Assembly: GCA_964570585.1 (NCBI GenBank)
Contig: CAZMYR010000029.1
Location: 1 to 22,589 of the forward strand
Source of the DNA: G020354945 sp964570585
GTDB taxonomy: Bacteria > Omnitrophota > Gorgyraeia > JABMRG01 > JAFGKX01
DNA: 22,589 bases
Direction of reading: 5' to 3'
The notes beneath the pieces are model-generated. The model was not told the DNA's origin and did not search any database. It saw only the letters and a program-made list of their open reading frames with translations. How positions within the stretch are numbered: position 1 is the stretch's first letter; each line of letters begins with the position of its first letter. Shown piece by piece: positions 1 to 6,647 of this stretch. The translations under genes were made by a program, and so were the position numbers.

Positions 1-17
1 AAGAGAGTATAAAACAC

Positions 18-46
18 TTGATTTTTAAATGGTAATTTGATATACT
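18..46 (+). promoter_or_regulatory. sigma70-type promoter of the rplU operon
   Basis: A -35 box TTGATT (18-23), a 17-bp spacer and a -10 box TATACT (41-46) differ from the sigma70 consensus by two bases and one base. Transcription would start near 53, leaving about 46 nt of leader before the rplU GTG. That leader seems too short for a structured L21-type leader and shows no clear hairpin. It is the only strong promoter seen upstream of the ribosomal and obg gene run. The call rests on sequence match alone. Confidence 0.6.
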
Positions 47-98
47 TAGTTTTCTTAAAGTTTTATTAACCTAACAATTTTTAACAAAGGAGACATAA

Positions 99-407
99 GT
101 GTTTGCAATTGCAGAAATTGGGTCAAAACAGTACTCGGTTGTAAAGCATGAGATACTTTGCATTCCCAGAGTATCTAAAAAGAAGGAAGTTTCTCTAACC
201 AATGTATTACTAATAGCTGATGGCAAAGATGTTAAAGTTGGCACCCCGCATATAAAAGGCGCAAAAGTGGTATGCGATGTCTTAGGCGACGCAAAGGGCC
301 CTAAACGCATAGCATTCAAATTTCGCAGGAGAAAAAAAAGCCAGAAGAAAATAGGGCATAGGGAGCTATTAAGTAAAGTTAGAGTTAAAGAAATAGTGAA
401 AGGATAA
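99..407 (+). CDS. rplU: 50S ribosomal protein L21
   Basis: This 102-residue protein matches L21 in length and sequence. It begins FAIAEIGSKQYSV, has the central segment DGKDVKVGTPHIKGAKV and ends in a basic region rich in K and R (FKFRRRKKSQKKIGHRE) that contacts 23S rRNA in the large ribosomal subunit. The start is GTG at 99, preceded by AAAGGAG at 86-92, a normal Shine-Dalgarno distance. No ATG lies in a better position. rpmA follows after 12 bases, the near-universal rplU-rpmA pair. The gene lies directly behind the promoter at 18-46, so it is probably the first gene of the operon. L21 often autoregulates in other bacteria, but no leader element was seen here. Confidence 0.97.
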   Translation: MFAIAEIGSKQYSVVKHEILCIPRVSKKKEVSLTNVLLIADGKDVKVGTPHIKGAKVVCDVLGDAKGPKRIAFKFRRRKKSQKKIGHRELLSKVRVKEIVKG

Positions 408-419
408 AGGAGAAAGACC

Positions 420-656
420 ATGGCACACAAAAAAGGAATGGGCGCTTCAAGGAATGGGCGTGAAAGCGCTTCCAAAAGGCTCGGGATAAAATGCTCAGAC
501 GGACAACGTGTCACAGCCGGTTCAATCATAATGAGACAGAGGGGAACAAGGTTTAGACCGGGCATAAATGTCGGCCTGGGTAAAGATGACACCCTTTTTG
601 CCAGGATAGACGGTATTGTAAAATTCGCCAAGTCACGCATTGTCAGCGTCTTTTAA
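420..656 (+). CDS. rpmA: 50S ribosomal protein L27
   Basis: L27, 78 residues, slightly shorter than the usual 85 or so. The N-terminus MAHKKGMGASRNGRESASKR is the conserved tail that reaches toward the peptidyl-transferase centre. The protein lacks the extra N-terminal segment that Firmicutes L27 proteins cleave off. The family signature QRGTRFRPG is at about residues 40-48, and the protein ends early, at KSRIVSVF. AAGGAGAAAG upstream gives a good ribosome binding site. It sits between rplU and obg, as in most bacteria, and is separated from obg by only 22 bases. Confidence 0.97.
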   Translation: MAHKKGMGASRNGRESASKRLGIKCSDGQRVTAGSIIMRQRGTRFRPGINVGLGKDDTLFARIDGIVKFAKSRIVSVF

Positions 657-678
657 CACAGATTATCTGTGTCTAAAA

Positions 679-1644
679 ATGTTTATAGATACTGCCAGGA
701 TAAAGATAAAAGCTGGAAAGGGTGGCAATGGCGTAAATAGTTTTTACAGAGACAGACTTACCCGGGTGGGTCATCCTGATGGCGGAGATGGCGGCCGCGG
801 AGGTAATGTAATTTTAAGGGTGAGCACGGATGTGCACACCCTTCTTGATTTTCAATATAGACGTCATTTCAAGGCCAAAGACGGCAAAAATGGAAGCGGT
901 AAAAAAAAGAAAGGAGCTGACGGAGCAGGCTGTATAATTAAAATTCCTCCGGGCACCCTTATCTTTGATGATACAAATACCTTATTAGCCGATTTAACTG
1001 AGGATAGCGAGGAGTTAATAATTGCAAAAGGCGGCGGAGGAGGCAGAGGTAACCGCAGCCATAAAAATGCTACAGAAGGGGGCCAAGGAGAAGAGAAATC
1101 TATAAGGCTTGAATTAAAGCTAATAGCCGATGTCGCAATCTTAGGCTTTCCAAACTCAGGCAAATCTACGCTGATAACTAAAATATCAAACGCCCACCCG
1201 AGAATTGCTCTATATCCTTTTACGACCAAAGCCCCGGTTTTAGGGGTAGTAAGAGGCGAAGATTACCAATTCAGGGTTTGCGAGGTACCTGGTTTAATAA
1301 AAGGCGCTCATAAAGGCAAAGGCCTGGGGGATTTATTCCTAAAGCATATAGAGCGCACCAGATTATTAGTTCACCTTATAGATGCAGCTGAAGAAATTAG
1401 AGACCCATTTCGCGATTACCAGAATATAAATGAAGAACTAAAACTCTACGGTAAAGGTTTAGAAAAAAAATATAAGATATTAGTTGCAAATAAGATGGAT
1501 TTGTCCGTTGCTAAAAAAAATATAAAAATTTTGAATGAAAAGATAAAGGAGAATTTATTCCCTATATCGAGTAAGACAGGAGAAGGAATAGACGCCTTAA
1601 TCGATGAGATTAGAAGAAGGCTGAGGGGTCAGACCCTGAAATAG
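679..1644 (+). CDS. obgE: Obg/CgtA family ribosome-assembly GTPase
   Basis: A 321-residue GTPase that acts in late 50S assembly and growth control. The glycine-rich Obg fold covers roughly residues 1-155 (GKGGNGVNSF, GGDGGRGGN). The G domain follows: G1 GFPNSGKST 156-164, G2 YPFTTKAP, G3 EVPG 202-205, G4 NKMD 271-274 and G5 SSKTGEG near 297-303. The G3 aspartate of the family (DxPG) is glutamate here, as read directly from the codon GAG. ATG at 679 is chosen over an upstream in-frame start at 640 because the family begins MFIDxARIxIKAGKGG. The last residues (RGQTLK) and the stop codon are encoded by the left arm of a perfect 48-bp palindrome at 1625-1672, so the native C-terminus may have been replaced. 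Confidence 0.96.
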   Translation: MFIDTARIKIKAGKGGNGVNSFYRDRLTRVGHPDGGDGGRGGNVILRVSTDVHTLLDFQYRRHFKAKDGKNGSGKKKKGADGAGCIIKIPPGTLIFDDTNTLLADLTEDSEELIIAKGGGGGRGNRSHKNATEGGQGEEKSIRLELKLIADVAILGFPNSGKSTLITKISNAHPRIALYPFTTKAPVLGVVRGEDYQFRVCEVPGLIKGAHKGKGLGDLFLKHIERTRLLVHLIDAAEEIRDPFRDYQNINEELKLYGKGLEKKYKILVANKMDLSVAKKNIKILNEKIKENLFPISSKTGEGIDALIDEIRRRLRGQTLK

Positions 1645-1672
1645 GCAATTGCCTATTTCAGGGTCTGACCCC
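1625..1672. repeat. perfect 48-bp palindrome, GGGGTCAGACCC family
   Basis: Two 24-base arms with no loop: GGGGTCAGACCCTGAAATAG plus GCAA, followed by its exact reverse complement. The left arm encodes the last Obg residues and the TAG stop; the right arm ends 9 bases before the proB ATG. The 14-base outer arm GGGGTCAGACCCTG recurs at 4056-4102. There is no T-tract, so it is not a standard terminator. Removing the 48 bp on paper keeps the Obg frame, which would then end NTDNAKG and overlap the start of proB. Confidence 0.9.
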
Positions 1673-1681
1673 ATACTGACA

Positions 1682-2782
1682 ATGCAAAAGGATAACCGAA
1701 TAATTGTAGTAAAAATAGGCACTGCTGTTTTGAGTAAGCCCACGGGTAAGATTGATTTAGCGATTTTGAAGGCTTTAAGTTCTCAAGTTTCGAAATTGAT
1801 AAAGTCAGGATATAAGGTCATTATTGTATCATCCGGGGCAATCGGAGCAGGCATAGAAACGACCGGTTTAAAACAGCGGCCTGAGAAGCTTTCAAGATTG
1901 CAGGCAACTGCAGCAATTGGGCAGAGTCAACTTATGAAATTATACGATGATTGCATGCGCAGGAATAATTTACGCGCTGCGCAGATATTGCTTACCCGTG
2001 ATGATTTTAGTGATAGAACCCGCTACATCAATGCTTATAATACCATGCTTGAGCTTATATATGAGTTTAATGCGGTTCCGATAATAAATGAAAATGATAC
2101 AGTAGCTACAGAAGAGATAAAATTTGGCGACAACGATAGGCTTTCTGCGTTAGTGGCAAATTTAATGAGCGCACAAGAGCTTATAATATTGACAAATGTC
2201 GATGGCCTGCAGTCTCCTGCGGAGGGAAAAGTTATACCTTTAGTAACACATATTACCGCTAAGATACAGGATATGGCAACAAGAAAAATCGGCAGATTTG
2301 CAGCAGGCGGTATGAGAAGCAAACTCCGGGCCATAAAGATGGCTACTTCTTCAGGAATTCCCTGCGTTATCGCTAACGGCAGAGAAAAGGATGTAATCTT
2401 AAGAATCATCGAAGGAGAAAAAGTAGGTACTACTTTCCTGCCACAGCGGGAAAAACACCCGGCCAAGAAACGCTGGATCGCTTTTTCACCAGCACCCCAA
2501 GGTTCAGTATTGGTAGATGAAGGCGCCAAAGGGGCCCTTGTTGCCAATGGAAAGAGCCTTCTTGCCACAGGTATAAAGGAAGTGAAAGGGGATTTTGAGG
2601 CCTCAGATATTATTATGATAAAAGACACCCAGGGTAAAGAGTTTGCAAGAGGGGTAAGCAACTTTTCATCAAAACAGCTAAATAAAATAAAAGGGGTAAA
2701 GACTAGCCAGTTTAAAGCCATACTTAAGCAGGAAATTATTCACGACGAAGTGGTGCACAGGGATAATTTGGTGATTTTTTGA
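1682..2782 (+). CDS. proB: glutamate 5-kinase
   Basis: Phosphorylates glutamate to gamma-glutamyl phosphate, the first step of proline synthesis; usually feedback-inhibited by proline. The 366-residue protein has an amino-acid-kinase domain to about residue 260 (VVKIGTAVLSK, VSSGAIGAG, NENDTV, FGDNDRLSALVA, LTNVDGL, GGMRSKLRA) and a C-terminal PUA domain at about 270-360 (GSVLVDEGAKGALVANGKSLL). An in-frame TTG at 1649 lies inside the preceding palindrome and would add 11 unconserved residues, so ATG 1682 is preferred. No Shine-Dalgarno is visible in the 9 bases between palindrome and ATG, so translation may depend on coupling to obg. proA follows after 9 bases. Confidence 0.96.
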   Translation: MQKDNRIIVVKIGTAVLSKPTGKIDLAILKALSSQVSKLIKSGYKVIIVSSGAIGAGIETTGLKQRPEKLSRLQATAAIGQSQLMKLYDDCMRRNNLRAAQILLTRDDFSDRTRYINAYNTMLELIYEFNAVPIINENDTVATEEIKFGDNDRLSALVANLMSAQELIILTNVDGLQSPAEGKVIPLVTHITAKIQDMATRKIGRFAAGGMRSKLRAIKMATSSGIPCVIANGREKDVILRIIEGEKVGTTFLPQREKHPAKKRWIAFSPAPQGSVLVDEGAKGALVANGKSLLATGIKEVKGDFEASDIIMIKDTQGKEFARGVSNFSSKQLNKIKGVKTSQFKAILKQEIIHDEVVHRDNLVIF

Positions 2783-2791
2783 AGTTATAAG

Positions 2792-4048
2792 ATGAAGGTT
2801 AAAGGATACATAGATAAAATATGCAAGGATGCTAAGGCAGCTTCGAGGGTATTGGCAAAGACTAAGACAGAAACAAAAAATAATGCCCTCAAAATTATGG
2901 CAGAAGCTGTTAGAAGGAATACTTCTTCTATTATGTCTGCCAATGAGAAAGACATAAAAATTGCAAGGAAGATTAATAAATCGCAGGCCTTCATAGACAG
3001 GCTCACCCTTAATAAAAAACGAATAGAATCGATGGCTGTATGCATTGAGAAAGTTGCTGAATTGCCGGATCCTTGCGAAGAAATTATAAAGATGTATAAA
3101 AGGCCTAATGGGCTCAAAATAGGAAAGATGCGGGTTCCAATAGGTGTAATTGGAATTATATATGAAGCAAGGCCAAATGTAACCAGCGACTGCGCATGCC
3201 TATGTCTTAAAAGCGGCAACGCAGTAATATTAAAAGGCGGAAAAGAATCTATGAATTCTAATTCAGCAATCTGTAATATATTAAAAGAATCTTTAAAAAG
3301 GGCTAAGCTACCATCAGGCTGCATCCAGTTAATAGAATCCACAGAAAGAAAAGCTACTACGTATTTGCTTAAGATGGATAAATACTTAGATTTAATAATC
3401 CCCCGCGGCGGAGAGGCATTAATAAAGGTTGTAGCTGAAAACTCAACCATACCTGTAATAAAGCATTACAAGGGCATATGTCATGTCTACGTTGACAAAA
3501 CTGCGGATTTAAACAAAGCCTATGATATCTGTTTCAACGCCAAGGTCCAGCGCCCCGGTGTGTGTAATGCAATGGAGGTTATGCTCGTCGATGAAAATAT
3601 AGCGAGTTCTTTTTTGCCGGAGATGCTCAGGCGCTTCAAAAAAGCCGGAGTAGAGATAAGGGGTTGTAACAGAACCCGCCAATTAGCGAAAGGAATAAAA
3701 AAAGCGGCTAAAAAAGATTACTCCACAGAGTTTTTAGGCCTTATATTGACGGTAAAGGTCGTAAGTGGTTTGGATGAAGCAATAGAACATATAAACACAT
3801 TTAGCACCAGCCATTCTGACGCTATCGTCGCAGAAAGTTATGAGCTGGCTTTAAGATTCTTAAAAGAAGTAGACTCAGCCTGCGTTTATGCCAATGCCTC
3901 AACCCGTTTCACCGATGGCTACGAATTCGGCATGGGCGCAGAGATAGGAATAAGTACTGACAAAATCCATGCCAGAGGGCCAATGGCCCTTGAGGAATTG
4001 ACTACTTATAAGTATATTATCTTCGGGAGCGGGCAAATAAGGAAGTAA
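2792..4048 (+). CDS. proA: glutamate-5-semialdehyde dehydrogenase (gamma-glutamyl phosphate reductase)
   Basis: NADPH-dependent reduction of gamma-glutamyl phosphate to glutamate-5-semialdehyde, the second step of proline synthesis and direct partner of ProB. The 418-residue length is typical. Family marks include PIGVIGIIYEARPNVTSD, LKGGKESMNSN, DLIIPRGGEALI and QRPGVCNAMEVML, where Cys258 is the expected catalytic thiol. The C-terminal block VYANASTRFTDGYEFGMGAEIGIST and ARGPMALEELTTYKY is fully conserved. It starts 9 bases after proB, so the two form an operon pair. A palindromic repeat begins 7 bases after its stop. Confidence 0.98.
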   Translation: MKVKGYIDKICKDAKAASRVLAKTKTETKNNALKIMAEAVRRNTSSIMSANEKDIKIARKINKSQAFIDRLTLNKKRIESMAVCIEKVAELPDPCEEIIKMYKRPNGLKIGKMRVPIGVIGIIYEARPNVTSDCACLCLKSGNAVILKGGKESMNSNSAICNILKESLKRAKLPSGCIQLIESTERKATTYLLKMDKYLDLIIPRGGEALIKVVAENSTIPVIKHYKGICHVYVDKTADLNKAYDICFNAKVQRPGVCNAMEVMLVDENIASSFLPEMLRRFKKAGVEIRGCNRTRQLAKGIKKAAKKDYSTEFLGLILTVKVVSGLDEAIEHINTFSTSHSDAIVAESYELALRFLKEVDSACVYANASTRFTDGYEFGMGAEIGISTDKIHARGPMALEELTTYKYIIFGSGQIRK

Positions 4049-4055
4049 AATGTAT

Positions 4056-4102
4056 GGGGTCAGACCCTGGCACAGTTTCATTAACGTGCAGGGTCTGACC
4101 CC
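4056..4102. repeat. 47-bp palindromic element, GGGGTCAGACCC family, second copy
   Basis: The outer arms GGGGTCAGACCCTG and CAGGGTCTGACCCC are identical to those at 1625-1672. The inner part differs: GCAC pairs with GTGC across a one-base bulge around a 12-base loop. It lies between proA and nadD and ends exactly 9 bases before the nadD ATG, the same distance as the first copy has to the proB ATG. There is no T-tract. Confidence 0.88.
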
Positions 4103-4111
4103 ATCGTAAAA

Positions 4112-4681
4112 ATGAAAATAGCGATTTTAGGCGGAACATTCGATCCGGTTCATAACGGGCATCTGGTTCTGGCAGATACCGCGGTAAAAACTTTCGGCTT
4201 AGAGAAGGTTATATTTATTCCGGCATATATTCCCCCACATAAAGGCAAGGGAGAAATTGCAGATGCAGAAGATAGGCTGGCTATGGTTAAACTTGCAATC
4301 GAAGGCAATGATAAATTCCAGGCCTCCCGGTTAGAAATTAACAGAAAAAACGTATCATATTCAATAGACACCCTATCATATATAAAAAAGATATATCCTG
4401 AAAACACAGAGATATTTTTTTTAGCAGGTTCCGATTCCGTCAAGACACTCGATACATGGAAAGGCATAGATAAAATACTCTCAATGTGCAAATTTATAGT
4501 AGGCGCAAGGGCAGGTTACACATTAGAGACAAAATACAAAAACATAGAAATAATGCCTATGATGCCTGTGGATATTTCATCTACCGAAATAAGAAAAATG
4601 GTAAGAGAAAATAAAGATATACGCGGATTGGTCCCTGAAAAAGTCGCTGATTATATAGAGAGATTTAAGGTTTATGCCTGA
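4112..4681 (+). CDS. nadD: nicotinate-nucleotide adenylyltransferase
   Basis: Adenylates nicotinate mononucleotide to deamido-NAD in NAD synthesis. The 189-residue protein has the nucleotidyltransferase signature GGTFDPVHNGH (residues 7-17), the substrate-loop segment IPAYIPPHK, FFLAGSDSVKTLDTWK (GSD where many homologues have GAD) and the C-terminal ISSTEIRKMV motif. The start is at 4112 because the conserved MKIAILGGTFDP begins there. The 9 bases between the preceding palindrome and the ATG hold no Shine-Dalgarno sequence. The gene sits in the obg-proBA block, a frequent bacterial arrangement. Its TGA overlaps the ATG of the next gene by one base. Confidence 0.97.
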   Translation: MKIAILGGTFDPVHNGHLVLADTAVKTFGLEKVIFIPAYIPPHKGKGEIADAEDRLAMVKLAIEGNDKFQASRLEINRKNVSYSIDTLSYIKKIYPENTEIFFLAGSDSVKTLDTWKGIDKILSMCKFIVGARAGYTLETKYKNIEIMPMMPVDISSTEIRKMVRENKDIRGLVPEKVADYIERFKVYA

Positions 4682-5679
4682 TGATACGCATTATTTTTAT
4701 CCCTGTGTTAATAATTTTATCCGGTCTTTTTTCCGGCTCTGAAACAGCCCTTTTTTCTCTTAGTTGGTTTCGGCGCAGGAAGATACAACTAAGTACTGCC
4801 CCTAAAGCCAAATATGTATCCGAACTGTTAAGCTCTCCCAGGCGGACACTGGCCACTATTTTAATCGGTAATATGATAGTTAATATTGCCGCAACAAGCA
4901 TTACCACTGTTATTGCAGTGAACCTTTTTGGCGAAGCAGGGGTTATTATATCGATATTGTTTATGACTATAATCTTATTATTATTCGGAGAAGTAACCCC
5001 TAAAATAATGGCTATTCAAAATTCGGAGAAATTCTCAACATTTGTTTCTTTGCCGCTGGCATATTTTAGCAAAATAATATTACCCATTAGATGGCTACTT
5101 CAAAAAATCTCCGGCGCATTTATATCTGTGTTTACGAAACAGGCCGCCCCTGAGCCATTTATTACCGAAAAGGAGCTTAAGGCCATGGTGTCGATTAGCG
5201 AAAAAGAAGGCATTATAGATAAAGAGGAAGAGAAGATGATACGCACAATCTTTGATTTTGGCCATCGTAGAGTCGATGAAATAATGACACCAAGGACAAA
5301 CATAGTAGGCTGCGCAAGATTCGCTAAAAAAGAAGAACTGATAGATATAATGAAAAAAAGTAAATTCAGCAAAATCCCGATATATGAAGATGACCCCGGC
5401 CACATTACAGGGGTTGTTTACACCAAAGAGTTTATGCTAAACCCCAAAGATGACTGGTCTGGCTCCATTAAAAAACCGCTATTTGTATCGGAAGCAGAGA
5501 TGATAGACGATTTGCTTATTAAATTTCGGAGTGAACGTAATTATATTGCAATAATTGTTGATGGATTCGGTAAAACAAAAGGGCTTCTTACTCTGGAAGA
5601 TGTGCTTGAAGAGATTGTAGGTGAAATACACGATGAATATGATAGGTTTCAACGGAGAGAGAGGTTACTTCAGACATGA
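4681..5679 (+). CDS. CNNM (DUF21)/CBS-pair membrane protein, CorB/CorC-like, copy 1
   Basis: A 332-residue inner-membrane protein. The N-terminal CNNM (DUF21) domain, about residues 1-165, has several hydrophobic segments and the family marks LFSGSETALFSLS and GNMIVNIAATS. A CBS pair at about 190-320 (EIMTPRTNIVGC, GLLTLEDVLEEIVGEI) probably binds a nucleotide such as ATP or AMP. The family is linked to Mg2+ and Co2+ transport or efflux. The protein stops shortly after the second CBS (HDEYDRFQRRERLLQT), so it lacks the C-terminal CorC/HlyC domain of full-length members. It overlaps nadD by one base and its paralogue by four, implying coupled translation and perhaps a heterodimer. Substrate is not determinable from sequence. 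Confidence 0.9.
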   Translation: MIRIIFIPVLIILSGLFSGSETALFSLSWFRRRKIQLSTAPKAKYVSELLSSPRRTLATILIGNMIVNIAATSITTVIAVNLFGEAGVIISILFMTIILLLFGEVTPKIMAIQNSEKFSTFVSLPLAYFSKIILPIRWLLQKISGAFISVFTKQAAPEPFITEKELKAMVSISEKEGIIDKEEEKMIRTIFDFGHRRVDEIMTPRTNIVGCARFAKKEELIDIMKKSKFSKIPIYEDDPGHITGVVYTKEFMLNPKDDWSGSIKKPLFVSEAEMIDDLLIKFRSERNYIAIIVDGFGKTKGLLTLEDVLEEIVGEIHDEYDRFQRRERLLQT

Positions 5680-6644
5680 TCTATTTAATTTTCTTAATTA
5701 TATTTTTTGTTATACTGGAAGGGTTCTTTTCAGGGTCAGAAATAGGTTTAGTATCCCTAAATCGTATAAAGTTAAGGGTATCTGCGGAGGCTAAACGAAA
5801 ATCGGCTATGGTCATCCAAAAAATACTGGATGACCCTAACAGAATGCTATGCACCATGTTGGTTGGCACAAATTTGGCAGTAGTTTCAGCTGCTGCTGTA
5901 TTTACTAAATTGTTTTACAGTGCATATGGCAGAAATTCAGAATGGATAACTACCGTTGTAATGGCGCCCATTATATTAATCTTTGGCGAATTTATCCCAA
6001 AGACAGTATATTTTAAGGATAGAGATAATCTAACCTATGCATCCAGCTCTATTTTAAATTTAGCAGGGAAGCTATTATATCCTGTTGTCAGTGTGGTTAC
6101 TTTTGTCTCGGAAAAAATTTTATGGATTTTCGGCATAAATGCTAAATCCTTTAAAAAAAGCCCTTTTGTAACAAGAGAGGAATTCAAATACTTGATAAAG
6201 GAAAGTGAAGACAGAGGCGTTATTGAGCCTCACGAAAGAAATATAATCTATAAAATATTTGATTTTGGAAGAATGAAAGCCGGCCAGATGATGAATAAAA
6301 CAGGCCGACTGGTATGGTTTAAGCCGGATGATTCTATATCAAATCTGCTGGGGATAATGCAGCAGACAAATTATTCTCGTTTTCCTATAAAACCGCGAGG
6401 CAGCCGGGATTTTACAGGGGTGGTAAATGCCATTGATGTAATTTATGAATACGATAGAGAAAAACCTCTTTCGGATTTTGCGCGCCCTATCAGCAAGGTT
6501 AGCGCTGATATGCCCATTGATGATGTATTAGTTATGCTTCAAGAGAAAAAAGAACATATGGCAATTGTAGTTGACTCTAAACAGGCCCCGATAGGTTTTG
6601 TTACTATAGAGGACCTGTTAGAGGAGATAGTCGGAGAAATCTAA
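5676..6644 (+). CDS. CNNM (DUF21)/CBS-pair membrane protein, CorB/CorC-like, copy 2
   Basis: A 322-residue paralogue of the preceding gene with the same order: CNNM transmembrane domain (ILEGFFSGSEIGLVSLNRIKL, MLVGTNLAVVSAA, PIILIFGEFIPKTVYF) then a CBS pair (EFKYLIKESEDRGVIEPHERNII, IGFVTIEDLLEEIVGEI). It ends exactly at EEIVGEI, so it too lacks the CorC/HlyC C-terminal domain. The first CBS is divergent: MMNKTGRLVW replaces the usual MTPR segment kept by copy 1 (IMTPRTNIV). The start ATG overlaps the TGA of copy 1 (ATGA). The pair is probably a tandem duplication whose products work together. A role in divalent cation handling is family knowledge only. Confidence 0.88.
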   Translation: MIYLIFLIIFFVILEGFFSGSEIGLVSLNRIKLRVSAEAKRKSAMVIQKILDDPNRMLCTMLVGTNLAVVSAAAVFTKLFYSAYGRNSEWITTVVMAPIILIFGEFIPKTVYFKDRDNLTYASSSILNLAGKLLYPVVSVVTFVSEKILWIFGINAKSFKKSPFVTREEFKYLIKESEDRGVIEPHERNIIYKIFDFGRMKAGQMMNKTGRLVWFKPDDSISNLLGIMQQTNYSRFPIKPRGSRDFTGVVNAIDVIYEYDREKPLSDFARPISKVSADMPIDDVLVMLQEKKEHMAIVVDSKQAPIGFVTIEDLLEEIVGEI

Positions 6645-6647
6645 TAT

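Noticed and set aside
71..640. 189-codon open frame on the - strand across rplU and rpmA
   Set aside because: It lies antisense to two certain ribosomal protein genes and its product looks like a translated shadow with no family features.
1649..1681. TTG start extending proB by 11 residues
   Set aside because: The extension is encoded by the right arm of the palindrome and is not part of the glutamate kinase family; ATG 1682 fits.
1625..4102. GGGGTCAGACCC palindromes as intrinsic terminators
   Set aside because: Neither stem is followed by a T-run and both lie within a tightly packed gene run.
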